A DNA stretch of 64,000 nucleotides from an uncultured Bacteroidales bacterium (lineage in GTDB: Bacteria; Bacteroidota; Bacteroidia; Bacteroidales; Paludibacteraceae), in NCBI GenBank assembly GCA_902771935.1, contig CACXYM010000003.1:52813-116812 (forward strand), written 5' to 3'. Both the position numbers and the translations under genes were made by a program. Numbering within the stretch: the first letter of the stretch is position 1; the number at the start of each line of letters is the position of its first letter. This document shows positions 1-8,752 of the stretch, piece after piece. The notes beneath the pieces are model-generated. The model had not been told where the DNA came from. It ran no database searches and was given only the letters and a program-made list of their open reading frames with translations.

Positions 1-1
1 C

Positions 2-250
2 TATTCCGGTATGCAGTTCGGTAACCGCGACTTCTTGACGAATGCAGTACTATATCTGGCTGATGATGAAGGCCTAATCAGTCTGCGACAAAAAGAGGTG
101 GCACTGCGGCTTATCAACACCGAGCGCGCGTACAAATACAAAGCACTGATACAAATGGTGAGCGTCATTGCTCCGATGATTATATTGACTATTATAGGCT
201 GTTCCGTTCTTCTGTTCCGCAGAAGACGCTACGGCTTGCAAAACGAATGA
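2..250 (+). CDS. gldG: GldG-like protein, C-terminal fragment (5' end outside window)
   Basis: Only the last 82 or so codons are in the window; the frame is open to the left edge (tat tcc ggt precede the internal ATG at 11), so the ATG is not the true start. The visible part has the motif NRDF-LTNAVLYLADDEGLI, followed by LRQKEVALRLI, a single membrane segment near the end (about residues 48-69) and a short basic cytoplasmic tail. This matches the C-terminus of the gliding-motility-associated ABC transporter component GldG, which in Bacteroidota works with GldF. The stop overlaps the next start (ATGA at 247-250), so the two are translationally coupled. Family assignment rests on pattern recognition of a short tail. 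Confidence 0.72.
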   Translation, partial: YSGMQFGNRDFLTNAVLYLADDEGLISLRQKEVALRLINTERAYKYKALIQMVSVIAPMIILTIIGCSVLLFRRRRYGLQNE

Positions 251-1608
251 ATATGAAGAGTTTATTGCGATTATTGACTATCTGTTGTGCGATAAGTCTG
301 ACGACAGTTGCAAATGCGGAATTACTGCCTTATCCTGTTGATACGGTTAACGGACAGGCTGTATATAAATACCGCGTGCCGCGTAGTATTGGTATTTATC
401 GTATTAGTGTGAATTTCGGTGTGACACAGGATGACATTATCAAATGGAATCCGCAACTCAAAGAACGCGGCCTACATTATGACGAGTTGATACTTATTCC
501 CGTTGTGCAAGAGCCCGAACCACAGCCTCAACCTGAACCACAACCGCAGCCTGAAGTGGTTGCTGTGGATTCACCCGTTATGACTGTTGTGGATACATTA
601 ACTGCCGTGGTAAAGGATTCCGTACCGGCAGAAGAGGTGGATACAATGCCGAGAACAAAGATTGCATTGCTCTTGCCCTTGCAGGCTGATAACGTACGTC
701 GCGATGCGAACATGGACCGCTTTATGGATTTCTATGAGGGCTGTCTGATTGCTTTATATGACCTGCAGTACATAGATAAATACGAGCTGTACGTTTACGA
801 TATCGGCAAGACGGATATGGAAGTGAAGCGCCTCATAGCTGATAGTGTTTTGCATAAGATGGACGCCATTATTGGCCCTGCGTACTCAAACCAGGTAGAG
901 CCTATCGCCCATTTGGCAAAAGAGGACTCTGTGCTCGTACTCATTCCGTTCACCGACCGCGTTCCGGATTTGGAGCATAATCCTTTTCTGTTGCAGTTTA
1001 ATCCTACATCAGAGCATGAGGCGAAGACTATGGCAGCGTATCTGGAAGCCAACAAGGCTAACATTAACTGCGTATTCGTAGAGAGTGCCGAAATGACGGA
1101 AGAAATTAGTGCGTTGCTTAAGGAAGTGAAGCAACGTGGTATACCGCACACAAAAGTATCCATGCACCAGATATTGGCTGATTCGTTGTCTAACTCACTC
1201 AAAGACAGCGTGGAGAATATTTTATTCTTCCCGACCGATAAATACAGCAACCTGCAGATTATCCTTCCGCATGTGCAAATTGGAACAGCCGGACAACGTG
1301 TGACGCTCTATAGCCGCTACTCGTGGCAGAAAGAGGATATCGCCTTGCCACAAGTCTATACTTCTATCTTTGCCACTGAAGGCGAGGTGGATATGACTCA
1401 TTATGACGCCATCTTCAACCGTTATTTCAAACACGAACATACATTGAGCATTCCGCGCTATGACCTGCTGGGTTATGACTTGATGCGACAACTCGTGGCC
1501 ACTATCAAAGGCAAGGAGTATTACGGCCTGCAGTCCGATATCCATTTTGAGAAGGTGGGTGAAAACGGAGGATATATCAATACACACGTAAAAGTGATTC
1601 GCAAGTAA
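247..1608 (+). CDS. LysM domain plus periplasmic ligand-binding (LppC/PBP1-like) protein
   Basis: 453 aa with an N-terminal signal peptide (cleavage after ANA, about residue 24). A LysM-like segment follows (about 40-85, containing YKYRVPRSIGIYRISVNFGV and a closing LILIPV). Next comes a Pro-Gln-Glu spacer (about 90-105) and a periplasmic-binding-protein fold (about 135-453), recognisable from KIALLLPLQ, DAIIGPAYSNQV and YDLLGYDLMRQL. It is probably a peptidoglycan-associated periplasmic or outer-membrane-facing protein; a true transported ligand is not implied. It starts inside the gldG stop (ATGA) and its stop overlaps the start of the barrel gene at 1608, so it lies in one operon with them. 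Confidence 0.8.
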   Translation: MNMKSLLRLLTICCAISLTTVANAELLPYPVDTVNGQAVYKYRVPRSIGIYRISVNFGVTQDDIIKWNPQLKERGLHYDELILIPVVQEPEPQPQPEPQPQPEVVAVDSPVMTVVDTLTAVVKDSVPAEEVDTMPRTKIALLLPLQADNVRRDANMDRFMDFYEGCLIALYDLQYIDKYELYVYDIGKTDMEVKRLIADSVLHKMDAIIGPAYSNQVEPIAHLAKEDSVLVLIPFTDRVPDLEHNPFLLQFNPTSEHEAKTMAAYLEANKANINCVFVESAEMTEEISALLKEVKQRGIPHTKVSMHQILADSLSNSLKDSVENILFFPTDKYSNLQIILPHVQIGTAGQRVTLYSRYSWQKEDIALPQVYTSIFATEGEVDMTHYDAIFNRYFKHEHTLSIPRYDLLGYDLMRQLVATIKGKEYYGLQSDIHFEKVGENGGYINTHVKVIRK

Positions 1609-2318
1609 TGTATAAAAAACTGCTCCCCATATTAGCTGCAATGTTGATGTTCGGTGGTACTGCTTCCGCCCAATTGCGTCTTCGTCATCCGGAGATGTAC
1701 GTGGGAGTGCACGGGGGTGTGATGGCTTCTACAGTCAATTTCAGTCCCACTGTGCCCCATATGAGCGTGCTGACGGACTCATGGATATTGGGTGGTAATG
1801 GTGGGTTTGTGTTTCGCTATAGTGAGCAGAAATGTTGTGCTGTGCAGGTGGAACTGAATTACATGACACGCGGTTGGGGAGAGCATGCAGCCGCCACAGA
1901 AACAAGCGAGGCAGTGAGTTATACTCGCACACTACATTACTTGGAGTTACCGTTTCTTATGCACATATATTTCGGCAGTCAAACATGGCGCGGTTTTGTG
2001 AATGTAGGACCGCAGATAGGTTACTGCCTTAAGGATGATGCGGGCAAAGGAACCAAACAGACGGGAGAGCTACATCAATATGTGGCTTTAGACAATAAGT
2101 TCGACTGGGGAGTAGCCGGTGGATTAGGCGCGTATTGTCGTACGAAAAATGCGGGACTATACCAACTGGAGGTGCGATTCAATTATAGTTTTGGAACCCT
2201 CTTTGCTTCAAAGTCATCTGATTATTTCAGTCAGTCCAACCCTATGTGCCTCAGCATAAACTTCGCATGGATGTGGGAGATTAAAAATGTGAAACCAAAG
2301 ACGATTAGTAAAAAATAG
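1608..2318 (+). CDS. outer-membrane beta-barrel protein, PorT-like family
   Basis: 236 aa with a signal peptide ending near SAQ (residue 22). The mature part is typical of a small outer-membrane barrel: alternating hydrophobic/polar strands with YVGVHGGVMAST, YLELPFLMHIYFG, FVNVGPQIGYCL and GVAGGLGAYCR, and an aromatic-rich end (INFAWMWE). PorT family members in Bacteroidota are linked to T9SS, which fits gldG upstream and sprA in the same window, but generic barrels of this kind are common, so a T9SS role is inference. The start codon overlaps the previous stop (taATGt), and parA follows after 3 bp. Confidence 0.72.
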   Translation: MYKKLLPILAAMLMFGGTASAQLRLRHPEMYVGVHGGVMASTVNFSPTVPHMSVLTDSWILGGNGGFVFRYSEQKCCAVQVELNYMTRGWGEHAAATETSEAVSYTRTLHYLELPFLMHIYFGSQTWRGFVNVGPQIGYCLKDDAGKGTKQTGELHQYVALDNKFDWGVAGGLGAYCRTKNAGLYQLEVRFNYSFGTLFASKSSDYFSQSNPMCLSINFAWMWEIKNVKPKTISKK

Positions 2319-2321
2319 CAT

Positions 2322-3080
2322 ATGAGTAAAATTATTTGTATAGCAAACCAAAAAGGCGGTGTGGGAAAAACCACTACAGCCATTAACTTAGCTGCTGGTC
2401 TGGCTTATGCCGGAAAGAAAGTGCTACTGGTGGACGCGGATCCGCAAGCCAACGCTTCCTCAGGATTAGGCATCGAGATTCGCGATTTGAATAATACTAT
2501 TTACGAGTGCTTGGTTGATGAGATTACACCGCAAGCAGCGGTTATCAAAACCAATGTGCCCGACTTATGGCTTATTCCCAGTCATATTGACCTGGTGGGT
2601 GCAGAGATTGAAATGCAGAACCTTGAGAATCGTGAGGAAAGAATGAAACGTATTCTCAACCAAGTGCGAAGCGACTATGATTATATCCTTATCGATTGTT
2701 CTCCTTCCTTGGGCTTAATCACCATCAATGCTCTTACAGCTAGCGACAGCGTGATTATTCCTGTACAATGCGAATTCTTTGCATTGGAAGGCATCGCTAA
2801 ACTGCTCAACACCATTAAGATTATCAAGTCCAATCTCAATCCGACTCTGCAGATAGAAGGCTTCCTGCTGACAATGTTTGACAACCGTCTGCGCCTAAGT
2901 AATCAGGTCTACGAGGAAGTAAAACGGCACTTTGGAGACCTCGTCTTCAATACCGTTATCTATCGCAATGTGCGCTTGAGTGAAGCACCGAGCCACGGAC
3001 TGAGTGTCATTGATTATGACCGCCACTCCAAAGGGGCAAAGAATTATATCAACCTCGCTAATGAATTAATACAAAGATGA
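2322..3080 (+). CDS. parA: chromosome-partitioning ATPase ParA (Soj)
   Basis: 252 aa, the usual length of chromosomal ParA. The deviant Walker A motif KGGVGKTT lies at residues 11-18 with the signature first lysine, followed by VDADPQAN at about 37-44 and the Walker B-like DYILIDCSPSLG at about 120. It is a dimerising ATPase that with ParB moves and orients newly replicated origin regions. Its stop overlaps the parB start (ATGA, 3077-3080), so the pair is coupled. No canonical parS palindrome (TGTTnCACGTGnAACA type) was seen nearby; the origin is therefore not shown to be in this window. Confidence 0.96.
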   Translation: MSKIICIANQKGGVGKTTTAINLAAGLAYAGKKVLLVDADPQANASSGLGIEIRDLNNTIYECLVDEITPQAAVIKTNVPDLWLIPSHIDLVGAEIEMQNLENREERMKRILNQVRSDYDYILIDCSPSLGLITINALTASDSVIIPVQCEFFALEGIAKLLNTIKIIKSNLNPTLQIEGFLLTMFDNRLRLSNQVYEEVKRHFGDLVFNTVIYRNVRLSEAPSHGLSVIDYDRHSKGAKNYINLANELIQR

Positions 3081-3901
3081 AGAAAGTAACAGGACTCGGT
3101 CGCGGATTAGACGCGCTGATAGATACTACACATGTGGAACCTCGAGGAGGTAGCAGCATCAATGAAGTAGAGTTGGCTAAGATTATCGCCAATCCTAATC
3201 AGCCTCGCCGCACTTTTGACCAAGAAGCGTTGAAGGAATTAGCCGATTCTATTAAAGCGCACGGCGTGATATCACCTATCACACTGCGCAAAAATGATGA
3301 TGGCAGTTACATGATTATTGCCGGCGAACGTCGTTTCCGTGCCGCCAAGTTAGCAGGACTCAATACCATCCCTGCTTATATCCGTACGGCTAAGGATGAG
3401 CAAGTGATGGAGTGGGCATTGATTGAGAATATCCAGCGCGAGGACTTGGATGCAATTGAGATTGCATTGGCTTATCAACGTCTCATTGACGACTATAATC
3501 TCACACAAGAGAAAATGTCCGAACGCGTCGGCAAAAAACGCGCTACAGTGGCTAACTACCTGCGCTTGCTTAAGTTACCGGCTGAAATACAAATCGGCAT
3601 CAAGGAGAAGAAAATTGACATGGGACATGCTCGCGCTTTACTCGCTTCCGAATCAACGGAGAAACAACTCTATCTCTATAAACGTATTCTGGCCGATGGA
3701 CTGAGTGTACGCAAGGTGGAAGAACTCGCGGCTGAACCGAAGAAAGAGAAAAAAACTGCTGAGCGACAATCCTCTTTTGCGGCTCAGGAAAAAGAGTTGT
3801 CCGCTATCTTCAGACTCCCGGTGAAAATTAGCGGTAATAAGATTGTGATACCTTTTGCTGACGAAAAAGAACTGAATAACTTTATTACCACACTGCGTTG
3901 A
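3077..3901 (+). CDS. parB: chromosome-partitioning protein ParB (Spo0J)
   Basis: 274 aa. The N-terminal ParB/CTPase domain shows NPNQPRR (39-45) and GERRFRAA (83-90), the phosphate-binding motif of ParB CTP switches. ENIQRED follows at about 115, then the helix-turn-helix that reads parS (LTQEKMSERVGKKRATVANYLRLLKLP, about 137-165) and a basic linker and dimerisation end. It binds parS and spreads as a clamp, acting with ParA. It starts inside the parA stop; its own stop (tga 3899-3901) overlaps the TTG start of the next gene. Confidence 0.96.
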   Translation: MKKVTGLGRGLDALIDTTHVEPRGGSSINEVELAKIIANPNQPRRTFDQEALKELADSIKAHGVISPITLRKNDDGSYMIIAGERRFRAAKLAGLNTIPAYIRTAKDEQVMEWALIENIQREDLDAIEIALAYQRLIDDYNLTQEKMSERVGKKRATVANYLRLLKLPAEIQIGIKEKKIDMGHARALLASESTEKQLYLYKRILADGLSVRKVEELAAEPKKEKKTAERQSSFAAQEKELSAIFRLPVKISGNKIVIPFADEKELNNFITTLR

Positions 3902-4608
3902 GAAAGTGGATCGTCATATTACTTTGTTTAATTGCGTCGCTTAATAGCTTCGCAACTAATGACTCTATTCCAGTGAACGATTCCGTTCCGGTTATTCGCA
4001 TTATTTCGGCCAATGACTCTATTCCGGCCAATGACTCTGTTGTGATACAAACCGCTGCGAAAGAACCATTGACCTTGATGTCGTATGAGTTGATGTGGAC
4101 TCCGGATCCGCTTCGCGCTACCTGGCTTGCCGTGATTATTCCCGGATTGGGACAAATCTACAACCGCAGTTACTGGAAACTCCCTATCGTTTATGGCGGA
4201 CTGATGGGATGCGGCTTCGCTATCGCATGGAATGACGAGAAATACGGTGCTTACAAACAAGCTTATCGCGATATCTTGGACGATGCGGATAATATCTCAA
4301 CTGACCCGACTCGTTCCTATAATGCCATCTTGCCGGAAGGGTATACCATCGAACGAATGGGAGGCGTTTCAACGTATACTAATGTGCTCAAGGACAAGCA
4401 GAATACCTATCGCCGATATCGTGATATATCGATTGTTGTGGGGGTATTGGTCTATGCTTTGTCTATCATTGATGCCTATGTGGACGCACAACTCTTTGAC
4501 TTTGATATCTCTGATGATTTGTCCATTAATATCGAACCACAAATATATTATAATCCGAATTTGCCGGATCAACGCGCGGCAGAACTAAAATTAGCAATAT
4601 CTTTCTAA
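3898..4608 (+). CDS. DUF5683-type membrane/periplasmic protein
   Basis: 236 aa starting with TTG at 3898, the only start that keeps the signal peptide (MRKWIVILLCLIASLNSFA) and overlaps the parB stop; no ATG is available. After the signal comes a short repeated stretch of NDSIP/NDSVP units (about 21-48), coded by near-identical tandem DNA. The conserved domain follows: WTPDPLRATWLAVIIPGLGQIYNRSYWKLPIVYGGLMG, with a glycine-rich membrane hairpin and a second hydrophobic helix near 180-200. This architecture matches DUF5683 proteins found next to parAB and mltD in Bacteroidales. Function unknown. The gene belongs to the parAB-mltD operon; mltD follows after 4 bp. Confidence 0.8.
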   Translation: MRKWIVILLCLIASLNSFATNDSIPVNDSVPVIRIISANDSIPANDSVVIQTAAKEPLTLMSYELMWTPDPLRATWLAVIIPGLGQIYNRSYWKLPIVYGGLMGCGFAIAWNDEKYGAYKQAYRDILDDADNISTDPTRSYNAILPEGYTIERMGGVSTYTNVLKDKQNTYRRYRDISIVVGVLVYALSIIDAYVDAQLFDFDISDDLSINIEPQIYYNPNLPDQRAAELKLAISF

Positions 4609-4612
4609 CTAT

Positions 4613-5881
4613 ATGAATAGCAAATATTTACTAACATTACTCATCGGCTGCCTTGCAGCTATCACCATTACAGCACAGCGACTGGATTCCATTAATGCCA
4701 CCATCGCTAACGACACTATCCAGCCTCTTCAGAAAGACAGCGACCAGGTCTTGGTGGTCGATACCGCTATCTTCGACAACACCATAGCTACAGTGGATAC
4801 AGAGTCTTGCACGCGGGACACATCTGTGGCTGAATTACCGGACTCAATCTACAAAGCGCGTCTGCAAGCTTTACCTTTTATTGTGGAGATGCCCTATAAT
4901 CAAGTGGTTCGTGCTTTCATCCTCCGTTACGTCCAAAAAAGCCCAAAACAATTGGCGCGTCTGCAACGCAAAGCCGCTTACTACTTCCCTATCTTCTACG
5001 ACGCACTTGGTCGTAACGGATTACCTTACGAGTTATGCTATCTCCCTGTTATCGAGTCTGCGCTTAATCCGCAAGCACATTCAAGAGCTGGAGCTGCCGG
5101 ACTATGGCAATTTATGCCGTCTACTGGTCGATTGTACGGATTGGAAATTAACTCGCTGGTGGACGAACGAATGGATCCTATTAAATCTACCGAGGCAGCA
5201 TGTACATTCCTTAAGTCGCTTTATAACATGTTCAACGACTGGACTCTCGCTCTCGCAGCATATAACTGCGGACCGGGTAACGTGAATAAGGCTATTCATC
5301 GTGCAGATGGCAAACGCGATTTCTGGTCTATTTATCCTTTCTTGCCGGCAGAAACAAGAGGCTATGTGCCTATCTTTATCGCCGCGGCATATTCCATCAA
5401 TTATGCCGACCTGCATGGTATATGTCCCGAAGCTATCGAGATGACCGAACAAACGGATACTATCCAAACAAACGTGCGCCAGCACTTGTTGCAGATTAGT
5501 GAAATACTGGGTATTGAGTTGGACGAACTGCGTCGTTTGAACCCGCAGTATGCAAAGGATATTATTCCTGGAGGCAAAACGTATTCGCTTTGCCTGCCTT
5601 CTGACCGCGTGACAGACTATATCGACCAACAGGAAGTAATCCTCGGATATCGCGCCGACGAACTGATTAATAACCGACGTGAAGAAATTGACCTTGCACA
5701 ACAAACAGACCTCAAAGGAGGATATTCTGTTAATGGAGTAACTTACTACAAAATTAGAAACGGAGATACACTCGGAGGAATTGCACAGAAGTTCCATTGC
5801 ACTGTTAGCCAGATTAAACAATGGAACGGACTCAAATCCGACAACATCCGAGCTGGTAGTACATTAAAGATTAAAAAATAA
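4613..5881 (+). CDS. mltD: membrane-bound lytic murein transglycosylase D-like, with LysM
   Basis: 422 aa with an N-terminal signal peptide (ITAQ end). The SLT catalytic domain (about 120-260) has the catalytic glutamate in PVIESALNP (about E148), followed by AGLWQFMPSTGR and ALAAYNCGPGNVNKA, the diagnostic motifs of family 1D lytic transglycosylases. A degenerate LysM lies around 283-330 and a good C-terminal LysM around 378-422 (YYKIRNGDTLGGIAQKF). It cleaves peptidoglycan strands, forming 1,6-anhydromuramyl ends. It is the last gene of the par cluster; a tandem 11-bp repeat array lies just downstream. Confidence 0.92.
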   Translation: MNSKYLLTLLIGCLAAITITAQRLDSINATIANDTIQPLQKDSDQVLVVDTAIFDNTIATVDTESCTRDTSVAELPDSIYKARLQALPFIVEMPYNQVVRAFILRYVQKSPKQLARLQRKAAYYFPIFYDALGRNGLPYELCYLPVIESALNPQAHSRAGAAGLWQFMPSTGRLYGLEINSLVDERMDPIKSTEAACTFLKSLYNMFNDWTLALAAYNCGPGNVNKAIHRADGKRDFWSIYPFLPAETRGYVPIFIAAAYSINYADLHGICPEAIEMTEQTDTIQTNVRQHLLQISEILGIELDELRRLNPQYAKDIIPGGKTYSLCLPSDRVTDYIDQQEVILGYRADELINNRREEIDLAQQTDLKGGYSVNGVTYYKIRNGDTLGGIAQKFHCTVSQIKQWNGLKSDNIRAGSTLKIKK

Positions 5882-5901
5882 CCCAATCCGTACCCGCTAA
5901 C

Positions 5902-5945
5902 AAAGGGTGATTAAAAGGTGATTAAAAGGTGATTAAAGGGTGATT
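5902..5945. repeat. 11-bp-period tandem array A (4 units)
   Basis: Four consecutive 11-mers between mltD and the merR-type gene: AAAGGGTGATT, AAAAGGTGATT, AAAAGGTGATT, AAAGGGTGATT. Units are identical except for one A/G position. The array lies entirely in the 97-bp gap upstream of the MerR-family start at 5979. Three other arrays with the same 11-bp period occur elsewhere in the window. Confidence 0.9.
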
Positions 5946-5978
5946 AACAAGCGGAATACGAGAAACTAACGAGAAAAT

Positions 5979-6302
5979 ATGCAGACCGAAAGACTATATT
6001 ATTCGATGAAAGAGGTAAAGGAGATGACAGGTCTTACTGCCTCTAACCTGCGCTATTGGGAAGCGCAGTTCAAACAACTCAATCCCCGCAAGGATGGACA
6101 TGGTAATCGCTACTATACTTTGCAGGACATTGACCTTATCAAACAGATTAAATACATCCGCGATGACCTCAAAATAACCCGTATTGACGCTATTAAAACC
6201 GAATTGAATTCCGGCAAGAAGAAAGCCGATATACGACAACGCGCTACCGATATCCTCGAACGCGTCAAATCCGAACTACTCGAAATAAAAGCATTGATAT
6301 GA
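5979..6302 (+). CDS. MerR-family transcriptional regulator (short)
   Basis: 107 aa. The winged helix-turn-helix of MerR proteins covers residues 5-75: YYSMKEVKEMTGLTASNLRYWE, then NRYYTLQDIDLIKQIKYI. The remaining 30 residues form a short helical dimerisation region; there is no effector-binding domain. Small MerR proteins of this type are widespread single-domain regulators in Bacteroidales; the target is unknown. The stop overlaps the start of the YfhO gene (ATGA, 6299-6302). An 11-bp tandem array lies 34 bp upstream of its start. Confidence 0.85.
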   Translation: MQTERLYYSMKEVKEMTGLTASNLRYWEAQFKQLNPRKDGHGNRYYTLQDIDLIKQIKYIRDDLKITRIDAIKTELNSGKKKADIRQRATDILERVKSELLEIKALI

Positions 6303-8752
6303 AGAATATTGATTGGAAAAACTGCAATTGGAAAAAACTCATACCCTATGGCGTAGCGATTATCGCCTTTCTCGCTTTCGCTATGTCCTATTGTATGCCA
6401 GTCCTGCAAGGAAAAGTCTTGCACGCTGGTGATGTCATTAACTGGCAAGGTGCCGCACACGAAGCACAAGAGTTCCAAAAGGCTAACGGTTATAGCCCGT
6501 GGTGGACCAATTCGATGTTCGGCGGCATGCCAACATACCAAATAACAGGTAGGCTCGCATCAAACAATGTCCGAATGACGCTCGAGAATATCACACACCT
6601 TGGCTTTAAGGGAGATGCGCAAGTAATAGGTATTCTCATTGGCTATTTATTGGGATTCTTCCTCATGTTGTTATGTTTCGGCATTAATCCATGGCTATCC
6701 ATTATAGGTGCTTTTGCGCTAACTTTATCTACCTATTTCTTGCTGATTATTCCGGCTGGACATATTACAAAGGCATTGGCGATTGGGGCCTTGGCTCCAT
6801 TTATTGGAGGTGTATATGCTATCTTCCGCAAGAATTATTATCTTGGCGTTCCGCTTGCACTTATATTCGGTTTTATCAGTCTTACTGTGCATCCGCAGAT
6901 GACGTATTATATGGCGATGCTTTTGGGTGTGATGATATTGACGGAGTGCTATGTGTACTTGCGAGAAAAAGATTTTAAGTGGCTTGGTATCAATGTGGCC
7001 ATCCTTATTGTCTGCGCGTTGCTTATTTACGGTACCAAACTCTCATGGTTCAAGATGAACAATGAATACCTGGCTGAAACGATGCGAGGTGGGCATTCGG
7101 AGCTGACACAAGAAAACCAAGAAGAGAAAAAGCAAACCGGTTTAGATATTGATTATGCAACAGCATGGTCATATGGTAAATTGGAGACGCTCAATCTCAT
7201 GATTCCTAATCTAATGGGTGGAGCAAGTGGCTATAATGTAGGCGAGAAGTCTGTACTTTACACGGAACTCGTTCAAGCGCGCGTACCAAAAACCAGTGCC
7301 AAACAGTTCTGCCAATCTGCGCCAACCTATTGGGGAGAAAAAGCCTTTACTTCAGGACCGGTGTATGTTGGTGCTATCGTTTGTTTCCTATTCGTTTTGG
7401 CACTTATTATTGTTCCTGGACCATATAAATGGGGACTTCTAATCGCCACAATCTTCTCAATACTGCTGGCTTGGGGACGTAACTTCATGCCGCTGACACA
7501 GTTCTTCTACGATTATTTCCCGATGTACAATAAGTTCCGCGCAGTAGAATCAATCCTTGTAGTAGCAGAGATAACAATACCCTTACTTGGTTTCCTCGGC
7601 CTGCAACGTTTGCTTAGCTCTGAAGACAAAAAACAATTCCGCACACCTATATATATATCTGCGGGAATTACGGCCGGACTATGCCTTATTTTGGCACTCT
7701 TTGGTGGCTCAATGTTTGACTTTACTTCTTCCTACGATGCTTCATGGAAAGGACAAGTGGGCAATGATATCTACAGCATGATTATTGACCAACGTGCTGC
7801 CATGCTCAAATCAGACGCTTGGCGTTCGTTTATCTTTATAGCATTTGCAGCCGGTTTACTTTATGTCTATACGTTGACAAATAAGATGAAAGCATCTTAT
7901 GTTTACGCTTTATTAGCCGTTCTTGTGCTGGTTGATATGGTACCTGTCAATCGCCGCTTCTTTGGAAACAAAGACTTCGAGACGAAAAAGAACACAGAGC
8001 GTGTATTTGCTATGCAGCCTTGGGAAGAACAAATCTTGCGCGATAATGAATTAGACTTCCGTGTTATCAATGTGGCCGCTAATACCTTCAATGATGCACG
8101 CACCAGTTATCGCCTCAAATCCATTGGAGGCTACTCTGCTGCCAAAATGCGTAGATACCAAGACTTGATAGATGCCCATATTAGCCGCAATAACATGCAA
8201 GTGCTTAATATGCTAAATACAAAGTATTTTATCACCCGAAATGGTGTGCAACTTAACCCACAGGCTTTTGGAAGTGCATGGCTGGTAGATGATGTGACAT
8301 TTGTGGATACGCCGGACGAGGAAAGTCAAGCGTTATGGAATATGGATTTGCGTCATCATGCTGTGGCGGACAAACAATTTAAAACCGCATTAACGGGTGC
8401 CGGTGATGCAACTCTTTCAGATGCAATACAGATGACATCTTATGCGCCAAACAGATTAGATTACGCAACAACTCTTGCAGAGCCTCGCGTGGCTGTTTTC
8501 TCAGAGATTTACTATCCGCACGATTGGCATCTATATTGTGATGGAGAAGAACTCCCCATCGGACGTGTCAATTATACGCTTCGTGCTGCCCTTATTCCGG
8601 CTGGTGAACATCACCTGTACATGGAATTCACACCAAGTGCGCTGAAAGTGGATAATTGGTGTGTGGCACTTATTGTGCTGATATTGCTGATTTCGCTAGG
8701 ACTTGTTACTTGTCCATTGTGGAAAAAAGGCCTTTCGTTACGTTGCGCCTAA
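6299..8752 (+). CDS. YfhO-family integral membrane protein
   Basis: 817 aa. The first ~560 residues hold a dozen or so membrane helices; the C-terminal ~200 residues form an extracytoplasmic domain (RYQDLIDAHISRNNMQVLNMLNTKYFI, SEIYYPHDWHLYCDGEELPI), followed by a last helix. This is the YfhO/GT-C-like architecture; B. subtilis YfhO acts on lipoteichoic-acid glycosylation, and related Bacteroidota proteins are assumed to handle lipid-linked sugars. Start overlaps the MerR stop. The 3' end overlaps the convergent glycosyltransferase gene by 47 bp (8706-8752). Substrate unknown. Confidence 0.85.
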   Translation: MKNIDWKNCNWKKLIPYGVAIIAFLAFAMSYCMPVLQGKVLHAGDVINWQGAAHEAQEFQKANGYSPWWTNSMFGGMPTYQITGRLASNNVRMTLENITHLGFKGDAQVIGILIGYLLGFFLMLLCFGINPWLSIIGAFALTLSTYFLLIIPAGHITKALAIGALAPFIGGVYAIFRKNYYLGVPLALIFGFISLTVHPQMTYYMAMLLGVMILTECYVYLREKDFKWLGINVAILIVCALLIYGTKLSWFKMNNEYLAETMRGGHSELTQENQEEKKQTGLDIDYATAWSYGKLETLNLMIPNLMGGASGYNVGEKSVLYTELVQARVPKTSAKQFCQSAPTYWGEKAFTSGPVYVGAIVCFLFVLALIIVPGPYKWGLLIATIFSILLAWGRNFMPLTQFFYDYFPMYNKFRAVESILVVAEITIPLLGFLGLQRLLSSEDKKQFRTPIYISAGITAGLCLILALFGGSMFDFTSSYDASWKGQVGNDIYSMIIDQRAAMLKSDAWRSFIFIAFAAGLLYVYTLTNKMKASYVYALLAVLVLVDMVPVNRRFFGNKDFETKKNTERVFAMQPWEEQILRDNELDFRVINVAANTFNDARTSYRLKSIGGYSAAKMRRYQDLIDAHISRNNMQVLNMLNTKYFITRNGVQLNPQAFGSAWLVDDVTFVDTPDEESQALWNMDLRHHAVADKQFKTALTGAGDATLSDAIQMTSYAPNRLDYATTLAEPRVAVFSEIYYPHDWHLYCDGEELPIGRVNYTLRAALIPAGEHHLYMEFTPSALKVDNWCVALIVLILLISLGLVTCPLWKKGLSLRCA

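Noticed and set aside
2300-4000. Possible replication origin or parS near parAB
   Set aside because: No CACGTG-centred parS palindrome or cluster of DnaA boxes was visible; parAB alone does not place an origin.
3950-4045. Tandem DNA repeat (AATGACTCTATTCC) at the start of the DUF5683 gene
   Set aside because: It is coding, in frame (NDSIP units), and of the low-complexity linker type; no separate element is needed.
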